A DNA stretch of 64,000 bases from Streptomyces plumbidurans (GCF_019857225.1 NZ_JAFJSY010000017.1:62001-126000), one strand, 5' to 3'; positions 53,271 through 61,418 are shown, counted from the first letter of the stretch. Notes: generated from the sequence alone by a model not told the origin. Translations and numbers: made by a program.

Positions 53271-53485
53271 TCCGCTACTTCCGCTACCTCCGCTACCGCC
53301 CTGGTCAGGGGCATGATCCAGGTAGCGGATAGAGGTAGCGGTAGCGGATGGAGCCGCTACCGGCCCCGGGTTCGTGGCCGCGGGGCGGGTAGCGGATGGG
53401 GTGTTGCGGTAGCGGATGCGGAAGGGCTTGCCGCTACCCGGAAACCGCCTCTGAGCTGCCCGGTAGCGGAGGTAGCGGAAGTAGC
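53271..53485. repeat. Iteron-like array of GGTAGCGG, both orientations
   Basis: Eleven exact copies of GGTAGCGG or its complement begin at 53281, 53290, 53321, 53334, 53340, 53354, 53388, 53408, 53431, 53462 and 53471, with further 7-of-8 copies at 53272 and 53480. The array fills the space between the xis start and the DUF3631 gene, and runs over the last ~17 codons of the latter. Suited to an origin or a transfer locus. Confidence 0.88.
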
Positions 53486-54609
53486 GCACTTTCCGCGGGG
53501 GGTGGGCAGTAGCGCTGCCACGCGTCGTGCAGATCGCTCGCGTAGTAGCCCTTCATGACGCTCCCCCCTGCCTTGATGTTGCGGGCCGCGATGGGTGTGT
53601 TGTCCGCGGTCATGTACTCCCGCAGCATCCGCGACAGCCCGCGGGCATCGAGCGGCTTGCCGCTCATGTCCGCCCACGGCGCCTCTTCGAAGCTGTGCAG
53701 CCTGTCGAGGATGGCGACGGTAGGCAGGCGGTCGATGCCGTTGAACACATAGTCGCGCAGGTCGGTGAGCAGGCGGATACCGATGCTGCCCTTGTCGCTG
53801 GTCTTGGCAGCGTTCACCAGCTCGATGCACGCGATGCGGGCGCGCTCCGGCCAGGCGCCGCCCGCGGCGTCCGCGATGGCGAGCAGGGGCTCCCACACGT
53901 CCGCGGGCCGGTCACTGATGCCCTCCGGTAGTGCCGGGAACACCCCGTCGACCAGGTGACGGACGGACTGTGCCCATTCGGCGAGCCGGTCGCGCAGCGC
54001 GTGCCCCTCCTTCTCGTGGATGCGCTGCCGGAACGGCTCAACCCGCTCGTTCGGTGCGCGGCGGCGCATGCGGACGATGACCGAGCGGGTCAGGATCGTG
54101 TCCGGCAGCGAGCCGAGACCGGCGACCGCGACCCCGCAGAACGACGGGAACTCCTGTACCTGTTGATTGGAGCCGTCGCCCACGCAACGCCACATGACGC
54201 CGGAACGGCGGTGCCCGGCGTTCAGGAACCCGCGGAGCTGTTCGTTCTCTCCGGCCTTGGGGCCAAAAACGGTGTCGATCTCGTCGAACAGGATGGTCGG
54301 CCGTCCCTCCATCCCGGACACCGCCCGGAAGAGCGCGGAGGCCGAGGCGTTGACCGCCACCATCGGTTGCGGCACGAGGGTTTCCACGATCTCCAGCGCA
54401 CGGGACTTGCCTGAACCCGGCTCCGGCGACAGGAACGCGAGCCGGGGTGTGGAGTCGAAGCAATCGAGCAGGTGCGCGTGCGCGTCCCACAGCGTCACGG
54501 CGACATACGCGGCTTCGAGGGGGAAGAGGTTGAAACGACGGTGGAAGGCTTCGACCTCATCGAGCAGTGCGGAGCCATCCATGGCGGGCGCCGGCGGGTT
54601 GGTGCTCAT
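53434..54609 (-). CDS. DUF3631 ATPase/helicase of the AICE replication block
   Basis: 391 residues. The P-loop FLSPEPGSGKSRALEIVETL lies near residue 60, and ILFDEIDTVFG is the Walker B; FCGVAVAGLGSLPDTILTRS follows. The C-terminal half is the DUF3631 domain (LLTDLRDYVF, GLSRMLREYM). In many elements this domain is fused behind a prim-pol domain in one replication protein; here it is separate. The ATG overlaps the stop of the small Cys protein gene (ATGA). Confidence 0.85.
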   Translation of the reverse strand: MSTNPPAPAMDGSALLDEVEAFHRRFNLFPLEAAYVAVTLWDAHAHLLDCFDSTPRLAFLSPEPGSGKSRALEIVETLVPQPMVAVNASASALFRAVSGMEGRPTILFDEIDTVFGPKAGENEQLRGFLNAGHRRSGVMWRCVGDGSNQQVQEFPSFCGVAVAGLGSLPDTILTRSVIVRMRRRAPNERVEPFRQRIHEKEGHALRDRLAEWAQSVRHLVDGVFPALPEGISDRPADVWEPLLAIADAAGGAWPERARIACIELVNAAKTSDKGSIGIRLLTDLRDYVFNGIDRLPTVAILDRLHSFEEAPWADMSGKPLDARGLSRMLREYMTADNTPIAARNIKAGGSVMKGYYASDLHDAWQRYCPPPAESALLPLPPLPGSSEAVSG

Positions 54610-54962
54610 GCCGCCTGCCTCCCTTCCTGGTTGGTGCGGAGCGGGCATACGTCGCGGTGGGCGGTGTGGTCTTCGATCAGGGCAAGCACCTTCGTGCGGC
54701 CGACGGCGCTGCGGTCCCTGCCGCACTGGCACTTCGAGGTGGCGGTAGGCACGGCGCCGCGCGGTGCGCAGATGCACAGCCACGCGATCGGATACCGGCC
54801 GTCGCCCCGGTGCGGGTCAGGACGAAGAGCAGTTCGGACGCCCTTGCGGGCGGCGCCTTTCGGCTCGCCCACAGCCGGAACGGGGGCAGCCCGTACGGCG
54901 GCGTGCGGGCCTGTCGGGGTGACGGGAAGGCTCTTCAGTTGGGGGCGGGGCAGGGCACTCAT
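54606..54962 (-). CDS. Unknown basic protein with Cys pairs
   Basis: 118 residues, Arg/Lys/Pro-rich N-terminal half, then WLCICAPRG and SKCQCGRDRSA, and a last Cys in DVCPLR: possible zinc ligands CxC ... CxC. It lies between the prim-pol and DUF3631 genes with ATGA overlaps on both sides, so it is translated with them and probably takes part in element replication. No family recognised. Confidence 0.7.
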   Translation of the reverse strand: MSALPRPQLKSLPVTPTGPHAAVRAAPVPAVGEPKGAARKGVRTALRPDPHRGDGRYPIAWLCICAPRGAVPTATSKCQCGRDRSAVGRTKVLALIEDHTAHRDVCPLRTNQEGRQAA

Positions 54963-55849
54963 GCCGCCCTCCGCTGACCGTTGCGGGCAATCGACCAGTT
55001 CAGACCGCTGCGAATGGTCGCCTCACACGACCGCGGCGACAGACCGGCCTGCTCCCCCGCCCACTGAAGAGCCTCCTCAACCTGCCCCCTGGGAAGGTCG
55101 CCCCACGCGATGAAGCGCCCCAAGGCTCGCGCCGCCCGCAGCAACGTGGCGTTGCGCTCGCCCTCCGGCGCCTGCCGCACGGACGCGGTTTCCGCGTTCA
55201 AGCCCGCTGCGGCATAGCTGGACGCCCGCACGGACGACGGTGCAGCCGTCAGTGCCCGCGAAGCCTGACGGGTCGTCAGATGAGCGCACAGCCAGTCCGG
55301 CATGGGCGCGGGCGGCATGTCATTGACGACCGCATAGGCGCCCGTGGGCGTGAGGCTGCCGGGGGCGACGACGTAGCCACCCCACGCGCGGGTGTCGATG
55401 CGCTTTCCGAGCCGTCCGGCCGTGTTGCTGAGCCGAACGCCGGGCGGAGCGGTGAAGTACAGGTGAACCCCGCCGCTCGCGGTCCGCACCGTGCGGGTGG
55501 TGGGCACGGCCTGCTCGGCGCGCTCGCAGAGCGCTGTGAAGGTCGTCACGCCGTTAGGCGTGTCCGCACTGCTCTTCCGCTTGGGCACGTCGAGGTCGAC
55601 GACGACCAGCGCGGACGGGCCGGTCGCGATGCCGACGTTGAACGGCAGGTCGCCCCACGCGCGGCGGATGCGGTCGGGGTCGATGGTGGCGCGCTCTTCC
55701 CACTTGCGGTGACCGCCCGCACAGTCCCCGATGCCGGGGCAGACGTCCTCACCGTGCAAGGCCGGACGCTTGTCGCCGGGACGGAGCGGCAGCACCGCCC
55801 ATCCCCGCTCTGCGGCGTCCAGGGCGGCGAACAGAAGGTGACGGTTCAT
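54959..55849 (-). CDS. Prim-pol domain protein (bifunctional primase/polymerase)
   Basis: 296 residues. AERGWAVLPLRPGDKRPAL at the start, then GIATGPSALVVVDLDVP (DxD metal site), RTASGGVHLYFTAP and IDTRAWGGYVVAPGS are the prim-pol hallmarks. This marks the element as a prim-pol-type AICE, which replicates through a primase instead of a RepSA-like initiator. The ATG overlaps the stop of a 25-residue ORF. Confidence 0.92.
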   Translation of the reverse strand: MNRHLLFAALDAAERGWAVLPLRPGDKRPALHGEDVCPGIGDCAGGHRKWEERATIDPDRIRRAWGDLPFNVGIATGPSALVVVDLDVPKRKSSADTPNGVTTFTALCERAEQAVPTTRTVRTASGGVHLYFTAPPGVRLSNTAGRLGKRIDTRAWGGYVVAPGSLTPTGAYAVVNDMPPAPMPDWLCAHLTTRQASRALTAAPSSVRASSYAAAGLNAETASVRQAPEGERNATLLRAARALGRFIAWGDLPRGQVEEALQWAGEQAGLSPRSCEATIRSGLNWSIARNGQRRAA

Positions 55850-55923
55850 GCCGACACCCCCGTCATGCTCGATGGGGTGGCATAGGCCGGACGGCCCTCG
55901 CCGAATGACGCTGGTTGGGTCAT
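55846..55923 (-). CDS. 25-residue leader ORF coupled to prim-pol
   Basis: ATG 55921-55923 with AGGAG about 8 bases upstream; 25 residues starting MTQPASFGEG, ending TGVSA. Its stop overlaps the prim-pol ATG (ATGA). The prim-pol gene has no ribosome site of its own, so this ORF probably feeds ribosomes into it. Confidence 0.6.
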   Translation of the reverse strand: MTQPASFGEGRPAYATPSSMTGVSA

Positions 55924-55960
55924 GCTGGATGTCTCCTGCTCTCTAGGAGGGACTGGAGAA

Positions 55961-56003
55961 CCGGGGCGGGCGCAGGCTTGTGGTGAGACGGCGCCCGCCC
56001 CGG
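55961..56003 (-). repeat. Hairpin in front of the replication block
   Basis: Perfect 13-bp stem CCGGGGCGGGCGC/GCGCCCGCCCCGG around a 17-base loop, between the membrane-protein stop (56010) and the leader ORF. The loop shares CGTCTCACCA and GCCTGC (minus strand) with the hairpin at 61252-61294. Confidence 0.8.
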
Positions 56004-56009
56004 GCGTAG

Positions 56010-56489
56010 CTAGCCGTAGAAGTGGTTGCGTTTGATCACGGCCTTGCGGATGTTGACCGTGCTGCCGCGTCGGCTGTCGGCGACGGCCCGGACGGGGATG
56101 CGCCAGGCGAGCACGGCGACGGCGATCCACATCGCGGCGCCGGAGGTGAAACCGGCAGCGGCGCTGATGACCTCGCCGATGCCGTAGCCGACTCCAGCCG
56201 CGAGCGCGCCACCCCCGAGACCGGCCCCGAGAAAGCGCTGAGCGATCGGGTCCACAAGGGGCAGCGGGGTGAGGTCGCGCGGCTCCGGCATGGGCATGGG
56301 CGGCGGGGCAAGGTGCTTGGGCATGGGGACCATGCGCCCGTAGGCGTCGGGCACCCACACCACGGGGCCGCCTTCGCCGGCCAGTTCAACGACCGACGGT
56401 GCGGGCGCGTACAGGTCCAGCGATGCCGGGTCGTACGCGCGGGCGGTCGGCGCATCCGGTCGCAGGGCGGGAACGTGTTCGTTCGTCAC
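56010..56489 (-). CDS. AICE membrane protein
   Basis: 159 residues. A Pro-rich N-terminal half (LAPPPMPMPEPRDLTPLPLV) precedes two hydrophobic segments (about 85-105 and 110-135), and a basic tail. I chose the GTG at 56487-56489 with AGGAG upstream. No family recognised with certainty; its place between transfer and replication genes suggests a role in transfer or spread. Confidence 0.6.
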   Translation of the reverse strand: MTNEHVPALRPDAPTARAYDPASLDLYAPAPSVVELAGEGGPVVWVPDAYGRMVPMPKHLAPPPMPMPEPRDLTPLPLVDPIAQRFLGAGLGGGALAAGVGYGIGEVISAAAGFTSGAAMWIAVAVLAWRIPVRAVADSRRGSTVNIRKAVIKRNHFYG

Positions 56490-56500
56490 GGGTTCTCCTG

Positions 56501-56695
56501 TCAGTTGCCGAGGGCGGACAGGGCTTCGGCGCCCGCCTGCACGAGGTTGTGGATGGGCTCGTACGCGCCGGTACCGGCGGCGAAGAACCCGAAGAGGAAC
56601 AGCACGATGGCCGAACCCCCTCCGGAGGACTTGGTCTTGACGGCCAGGGCGGAGGCGGCGCCGAAAAGCAGCACGGCGGAGATGTTGAGGATCAC
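56501..56695 (-). CDS. Small Spd-like membrane protein
   Basis: 64 residues with two hydrophobic helices (ISAVLLFGAASALAV and SAIVLFLFGFFAAG). GTG start at 56693-56695. Size and position match the small spread-type (Spd) membrane proteins of Streptomyces conjugative elements, which help the plasmid move within the mycelium. Family assignment is by context. Confidence 0.6.
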   Translation of the reverse strand: MILNISAVLLFGAASALAVKTKSSGGGSAIVLFLFGFFAAGTGAYEPIHNLVQAGAEALSALGN

Positions 56696-56853
56696 GGGAG
56701 AAACTCGCTTTCAGGCGAGATCGACGGGTGGATATGCTGCGCGGGCCCCAGGTGCTCGCAAGCTTGGGGACATGGATCGGCGGTCGCGCTGGCGAGCATT
56801 TGCCTCGTGCGACTCCGCTGTAGCGGGTGACCGCCGGTCCCATTCCGTGAGCG

Positions 56854-57108
56854 CTAGTCGGCGGTGCCTGCGCGGTAGATGCGGGCCCAGCGGTTGTAGA
56901 GCCAGCGGCCGACCCGTATGCGCTTGCCGGTGGCCTTGCAGCGGCGGCAGTCCTGGCCGCGCTTCATGCGGCCCTTGCGGTCGGTCTTCATCGCGAAGCC
57001 CCAGCCGTTGCACTTGCGGCAGTTGCCGAACGGCGAGGCAGCACACACGGCGAAGTAACACAGCGTTACGCCGAGAATCAGGGTGATAGCGAGCAGGACA
57101 GGGGTCAT
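56854..57108 (-). CDS. Membrane-anchored zinc-finger protein
   Basis: 84 residues. One N-terminal span (LLAITLILGVTLCYFAVCA) followed by a DnaJ-like pair of CxxC motifs, CRKCNGWG and CRRCKATGKR, then a basic C-terminus with two Trp. Such proteins are frequent in Streptomyces AICEs. ATG 57106-57108. It follows the palindrome cluster behind traB. Confidence 0.7.
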   Translation of the reverse strand: MTPVLLAITLILGVTLCYFAVCAASPFGNCRKCNGWGFAMKTDRKGRMKRGQDCRRCKATGKRIRVGRWLYNRWARIYRAGTAD

Positions 57109-57151
57109 GACGGGCCCTTCCAGGCGGGTTTCAGGGGTTTCCGCAGGTGGG

Positions 57152-57240
57152 CCGCTATCCGCTAGCGTCCTGATCAGAGCGGGTTTGGGGCGCTAGCGGG
57201 GCCGCTAACGTTAGCGGGGTGTGCCGCTAGCGCTAGCGGC
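57152..57240. repeat. Palindrome cluster with TAGCGG core downstream of traB
   Basis: Includes CCGCTAGCG (57159-57167), CGCTAGCGG (57191-57199), the 16-bp perfect palindrome CCGCTAACGTTAGCGG (57202-57217) and an 18-bp perfect palindrome at 57223-57240 built from CCGCTAGCG and its complement. All share TAGCGG with the array near xis. A position just behind traB is where transfer loci (clt) are found in Streptomyces plasmids. Confidence 0.85.
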
Positions 57241-57249
57241 CCCGGAGCG

Positions 57250-59475
57250 TCAGCCCGCGTCCCGGTTTCCGTCACGCTCCGCAATCGCAGCGACGATGTG
57301 GGGGCGGTCGATTCCGCGCCGGTTGACGACCTTGCCCTTGACGCGACGGCCCACCTGGATGGTGGAGACGCCGTGCGGCTTGAGGGCCGCGGCGAGTCCT
57401 TCGGGGTCCCAGCCGTCGTAGACCTCCTCGCGCAGCTCTGCGAGCCGGGCGACGACGGTCTCGGACCACACCTTGGGCTCATCGGCCGGCACTACGGCGA
57501 GGATGTCGCGCAGCAGGTCATACGCGCTGGTGACCGGCTCGGGTGCCTCCCCGAGCGCGTGCCCAGACAGGGTGCCCGCTTCCTCGCGCAGGCGGCGAGC
57601 GCGGGCGCTGATGGCTTCGGCGCCCCGTCCGTCGACGTAGACGGACCGCACGATCCTGGCGTCCGAGCCTTCACCGACGAAGTAGTGAATGCCCTTGTCA
57701 CCCCAGGCGAACATGGTCGCCCGCACCCCGCGCTTGTACGCGGACGTGCCAAGAACCATGTCGTTTTCGAGCTGACCCATGACCTTCAGGCACCACCGGG
57801 CCGACGCGTTCGCGCTGATGCCGGTAGGCAACGCCTTGGCGTCCGGGCGCTGCGTGGCGAGCAGCAGCACGATGCCGGTGGCCGGACCACGCTTGACCAG
57901 GTCAGTTGCGATCTCCTCGAACTCCTTGGCGTGCTCCGGGTGCTCGAACAGCACCTGGCACTCATCCACCCCGATCACGATCGGGTGCAGTCCCAGGGAG
58001 CGCTTGTCGGCAAGGGCGCTGGTCACCTTCGACTCCGGGCAGACATCCCGCGGAAGCGAGCGGATCACCTTGGTGCGGCGCCGCAGTTCCTCGCGCAGCG
58101 CCCGGAAGTCGTTCAGGCAGTACTCGATGGACTCGTCGTCGTCACCCGCGGCGTGGCGGTGCGAGACGGCGTCGCCGACCGGGTCGAGGTCGCCCGTGCC
58201 CTTCATGTCGTAGGTGTGCAGCTCTGCCCGCGGGTCGAGGGCGGCGATGAGCAGCAGCAGGCGGAGCAGGAAGGTCTTGCCCATGCGCGGGATGGCGCCG
58301 ATGACGCCCGCGATGTACATGAGCGTCGCTTCGACCCACCGTCCGCGCTGGTCAGTTCCGTAGGCGACCGGCTTGAACAGGTCCACCGAACCCGCCTTGA
58401 GCAACGGCCACTTGGGCTGATTGGCGCGGGACATGTCCTGATCCCCCACCCACAGCACGAGGTGACCGGTGTGCTCATCCGGTACCGCCTCGGGCCACAC
58501 ACAGCCGAGCGGGCGGCGCAGGCCGGAAGCGAGCCGGTCGCGACGCTCGATGACGTCAGTCACCGTGACGCCGTACGGGAGGTTGCCCTCCGCGCGCCAA
58601 CCGGGGCCGTCACGGGTGATCGGGGCGGTGAACTCGAACCCGTCGCGCCCCTTGGCCTGCGCCTGGTTGATGGCAGGGATGCCGAGTGCGCCCAGTGCCC
58701 GCAGCACGATGTCACTGGTGAGCTTGACTGCCTTGGGCAGTTCCACCGCACGGTGGATGACCGGGGCATCCGCGCGGCGTCCGGCGAACCCGAGCGCCAT
58801 CACGACCGCGCTCACCGACACCGCCTGAAGCCAGTCGGGGGCGAGCACGTAGATGGCGAGCGCGGAGCCAAGCCCGACGAACATAGCGAGCACGGCAACG
58901 AGGGTGCGCAGTCGGACCCGTCCATCGCGCTGCCGCGACAGCTTCAGGTACTCCGCGGCGTCCTCACGTCGGACCGCGGCGAGTCGGACCGGTTCGCCCT
59001 CACGGTCGGCCACCCATCGCATCGTGCCGCCCACGAATCGGGCGGCGCCGGTCGGGGCTTGCACTGCGAGCCGGGCGGCGTAGACCGGGGCACGCAGCGC
59101 GTGATACCCGGCAGCGTGGGCGTAGTGACGGGCCACCCACGCCGTGGCAGTCCGCAGTTCCGCCACCGACCGCAGCCACACGGGAACGACCGCACGGCGC
59201 TGGGCACCGAGCAGCCGACCGAGGTAGCCCGGACCGGCGGCCGTCGGGGTCGGCAGGTCGACCATCACGCGCGCGGTCGGGTCGCCCGACTCGGCACCCG
59301 ACCGACCGGTCTCCGAGTCGGCCGACGGTTCGGAGTCGGGTCGGGCGGTCGGGTCGGCCGACTCGGTACGGGCCGACCGCGCCTTGTCGAGGTCGACTAC
59401 CTCGCCCCCGGAGTCGGCGCTCATCTCCGCTTCGAGTCGGTTGAACAGTTCGTTGTCGTCGTCGGGGTGCTTCAC
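57250..59475 (-). CDS. TraB/FtsK-SpoIIIE-type conjugative DNA translocase
   Basis: 741 residues. An acidic, repeat-rich N-terminus (residues 1-75), then membrane spans around 180-225 and an FtsK-like motor: Walker A AIPRMGKTFLLRLL (near residue 398), ELHTYDMKGTGDLDP, Walker B VIGVDECQVLFEHP (near 500) and LLLATQRPDAKALP. A C-terminal winged-helix-like region (about 690-735) would read 8-bp sites. It pumps double-stranded DNA between hyphae. GTG at 59473-59475 with AAGGGA 7 bases upstream. Confidence 0.92.
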   Translation of the reverse strand: MKHPDDDNELFNRLEAEMSADSGGEVVDLDKARSARTESADPTARPDSEPSADSETGRSGAESGDPTARVMVDLPTPTAAGPGYLGRLLGAQRRAVVPVWLRSVAELRTATAWVARHYAHAAGYHALRAPVYAARLAVQAPTGAARFVGGTMRWVADREGEPVRLAAVRREDAAEYLKLSRQRDGRVRLRTLVAVLAMFVGLGSALAIYVLAPDWLQAVSVSAVVMALGFAGRRADAPVIHRAVELPKAVKLTSDIVLRALGALGIPAINQAQAKGRDGFEFTAPITRDGPGWRAEGNLPYGVTVTDVIERRDRLASGLRRPLGCVWPEAVPDEHTGHLVLWVGDQDMSRANQPKWPLLKAGSVDLFKPVAYGTDQRGRWVEATLMYIAGVIGAIPRMGKTFLLRLLLLIAALDPRAELHTYDMKGTGDLDPVGDAVSHRHAAGDDDESIEYCLNDFRALREELRRRTKVIRSLPRDVCPESKVTSALADKRSLGLHPIVIGVDECQVLFEHPEHAKEFEEIATDLVKRGPATGIVLLLATQRPDAKALPTGISANASARWCLKVMGQLENDMVLGTSAYKRGVRATMFAWGDKGIHYFVGEGSDARIVRSVYVDGRGAEAISARARRLREEAGTLSGHALGEAPEPVTSAYDLLRDILAVVPADEPKVWSETVVARLAELREEVYDGWDPEGLAAALKPHGVSTIQVGRRVKGKVVNRRGIDRPHIVAAIAERDGNRDAG

Positions 59476-59501
59476 TGAAAGTCCCTTCCAAGGGGAGGAA
59501 A

Positions 59502-59548
59502 GGCGGGGTCCAGCCGTCGCTGTAGGAGGTGGGCGGACGGACCCCGCC
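59502..59548 (-). repeat. Hairpin in front of traB
   Basis: Perfect 10-bp stem GGCGGGGTCC/GGACCCCGCC with a 27-base loop, ending 26 bases before the traB start. Confidence 0.75.
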
Positions 59549-59564
59549 GGATCGTGATGTGCAG

Positions 59565-59936
59565 TCAGGCAGCGCGCTGTTCCTCGGGGTAGGCGCAGGG
59601 CACGCACATGCCGAGCGACGTGGGGATGACGTATCCGGCGTCCTGTCGGCAGGCGGGGCATGTGCGGCGGGCGCGGTTCGCCTTGGCGAGCGCGGCCCAC
59701 TTGCCCGGCGTCATCGGCCGGACGGGCTTGGCGCGGTCGACGCGGTAGAGGTAGGCGACCAGCGGGCCGCGCCGGTAGCGCGGGCGCATGATCTGCGCCG
59801 CGATGGACTGCCCACCGGGCCGTAAGCCGCGGGCCCGTAGCTGCCGTTTGGTGGCGAGTCCGTCGGGGGCATAGCGCCACGGGTAGGTGGGCAGTCCGTG
59901 CCTCGCGCCGGTCGGGTCGAAGCACTTGGCGAACAT
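59565..59936 (-). CDS. RRQRL-motif zinc-binding protein
   Basis: 123 residues. LATKRQLRARGLRPGGQ is the RRQRL-type motif, and CPACRQ plus CVPC near the end would bind one zinc. This family occurs almost only in actinobacterial mobile elements. The ATG overlaps the DUF2637 stop by one base (TGATG). Confidence 0.8.
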   Translation of the reverse strand: MFAKCFDPTGARHGLPTYPWRYAPDGLATKRQLRARGLRPGGQSIAAQIMRPRYRRGPLVAYLYRVDRAKPVRPMTPGKWAALAKANRARRTCPACRQDAGYVIPTSLGMCVPCAYPEEQRAA

Positions 59937-60940
59937 CAGGCAGCCTCAGCCGATGCGTCATCCTGACGCGAATCGGTAACGGCGTATTCGTCGACCGCGT
60001 GCAGCGGACGGCCGTCGGCGCGCTCGTCCTTCAACTGCTCCCGCAACTTGCGGGCGTTGGCCTGCGAGACGTGCAGCGTGGTGCGCAGACGGTCCGCGGT
60101 CAGCTCCGCCTCGGTCCACTCAGCGGTGACCGTGCGCGCCTCGGTCAGCGCCTCCTCGAAGGTGCGCTGAGCCTTGCCCTTGGCCTTGGTGGTCGTCCGG
60201 CGACGCGGACGCGGCTTGGGCTCAGCCGGGCGTGCCGGCGGATTTTCCACCGGGGGCGGCGCGGGCGTCTCCTGCTCGGTGGCAGGGGCGAGTTCGCCCA
60301 TGCGCAGCATCACGCGCTCGCGCCGCGGGGTCTTCGAGCGCCACTTGCGGCCGTAGCGCTCGCGCAGGTCCGCGCGGGCCAACTGCCGTTCCTTCTCTCG
60401 CGCCAGCGCCTCGGAGTAGGAAGTGACCTCCCACAGCGTCATGCGGCGCCACAGCGCGAAGGTGGAGGGGAAGGCAAGCAGCCAGCGAGAGAACCGGATC
60501 TTCTCCATGCGCCGACCAGTGGCCGCGCCGATCCGCACGGCGTAGATGTGCGCTCCGATCTCGGAGAACACCACCCATAGCAGCGGCATCGTGCCGTGGG
60601 CGACCTTGGCCGACAGGGAGTGTCCGGCCGCGATGTTCAGCCCGCACGTGATCAGTGTGAGCGCCCACGGCACGAACCGCACCCACGCGAGCGCCATATC
60701 CATGCGGATCAGCAGCAGGTTGGCCACGGTGAACACAGGGATGGCCACGTCGATCCCGACCGGCAGCATCCACGGTTCGCCGAAGCCCCACCGGGTCGCA
60801 GCAGCGGACACGGCGTCGAAGGAGGAGATCAGGCCCAGCGCGCCGACTCCGGCGGCGGCGAGCGCCCCGAGTCCGGCAAGGCCCATTTCCGGGCGGGTCA
60901 GCGGCGGCACGGCCGGACGCTCGATGGGCTGCCTCGTCAT
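59936..60940 (-). CDS. DUF2637 (SpdB2-like) membrane protein
   Basis: 334 residues. Four spans in the first 130 residues (MGLAGLGALAAAGVGALGL; MLPVGIDVAIPVFTVANLLL and others) form the DUF2637 domain. A cytoplasmic half follows with basic, Pro-rich and helix-turn-helix-like parts (ELTADRLRTTLHVSQANARK). Related SpdB2 proteins are thought to form pores for intramycelial spread and to bind DNA. Its ATG overlaps the stop of the 95-residue protein gene (ATGA). Confidence 0.85.
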   Translation of the reverse strand: MTRQPIERPAVPPLTRPEMGLAGLGALAAAGVGALGLISSFDAVSAAATRWGFGEPWMLPVGIDVAIPVFTVANLLLIRMDMALAWVRFVPWALTLITCGLNIAAGHSLSAKVAHGTMPLLWVVFSEIGAHIYAVRIGAATGRRMEKIRFSRWLLAFPSTFALWRRMTLWEVTSYSEALAREKERQLARADLRERYGRKWRSKTPRRERVMLRMGELAPATEQETPAPPPVENPPARPAEPKPRPRRRTTTKAKGKAQRTFEEALTEARTVTAEWTEAELTADRLRTTLHVSQANARKLREQLKDERADGRPLHAVDEYAVTDSRQDDASAEAA

Positions 60941-61224
60941 GCCGCCACCACCTTGCGCGGCGCACGGCGCCGGGTGGGGCGTGGCAGCGGAACGACGTCG
61001 AACAGCTCCGGGTGCGTGTCGATGACCTCGGCAGCGATCCGGGCCACATCGTCGGCAAGGCTCGGGGTGTCCGCGAGGATGTCGCGAGCCGCATCCAAGC
61101 GGGCCGCGCGCTCCTCCTCGGTCTCGCCCTCAACCCCGAGCCACAGTTCAACCGGGGTGCCGAGCGCGAGTTCCACGAACTCATCAGTCGTGACGGCCTG
61201 GTGGGGACCAATGTAGGTACGCAT
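60937..61224 (-). CDS. Small acidic AICE protein
   Basis: 95 residues, acidic and helical (EEERAARLDAARDILAD, VARIAAEVIDTHPELF) with a basic C-terminal RPTRRRAPRKV. First gene of the spd-tra block, AGGAG 5 bases before the ATG (61222-61224). No family recognised. Confidence 0.7.
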   Translation of the reverse strand: MRTYIGPHQAVTTDEFVELALGTPVELWLGVEGETEEERAARLDAARDILADTPSLADDVARIAAEVIDTHPELFDVVPLPRPTRRRAPRKVVAA

Positions 61225-61251
61225 GAGGGCTCCTGATGGGAGGGACAGGAA

Positions 61252-61294
61252 CCGGAGCGGTGCAGGCGTGTTGGTGAGACGGCGACCACTCCGG
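61252..61294 (-). repeat. Hairpin in front of the spd-tra block
   Basis: 10-bp stem CCGGAGCGGT/ACCACTCCGG (one G-T pair) around a loop that closely resembles the loop of the hairpin at 55961-56003, although the stems differ. Confidence 0.7.
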
Positions 61295-61327
61295 AAGCCC
61301 CAACCGCAAGTTGCGGCAGGGGATAGC

Positions 61328-61366
61328 GCCCCGGCGGGAGTCGAACCCGCCTACGACCATCGGGGC
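61328..61366 (-). ncRNA. tRNA-like acceptor/T-arm minihelix
   Basis: On the minus strand: GCCCCG, ten bases, T-arm GCGGG-TTCGACT-CCCGC, then CGGGGC. The acceptor and T-arm stems are perfect and the loop has the invariant TTCGAnT of tRNAs, but there is no room for D- and anticodon arms. A second GCCCCG at 61381-61386 gives a longer version, still shorter than a real tRNA. Confidence 0.5.
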
Positions 61367-61376
61367 AGTTCTGGAG

Positions 61377-61418
61377 CGAGCGGGGCCGACGGCATGAACG
61401 CCAGGTCGGACCCGCTCG
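61377..61418 (-). repeat. Long nested hairpin in the transfer-operon leader
   Basis: CGAGCGGG/CCCGCTCG (8 bp) enclosing CCGAC/GTCGG and GGC/GCC. Directly upstream of the tRNA-like minihelix on the minus strand. Confidence 0.75.

Noticed and set aside
59268..59400. CRISPR-like or iteron repeats of GGTCGG/CCGAC in the traB 5' part
   Set aside because: Irregular spacing and inside coding sequence for an acidic Ser/Asp/Arg linker; explained by low-complexity protein.
61322..61400. A functional tRNA gene on the minus strand
   Set aside because: T-arm and acceptor fold well, but neither possible 5' acceptor strand leaves room for both a D-arm and an anticodon arm. Kept only as a tRNA-like element.
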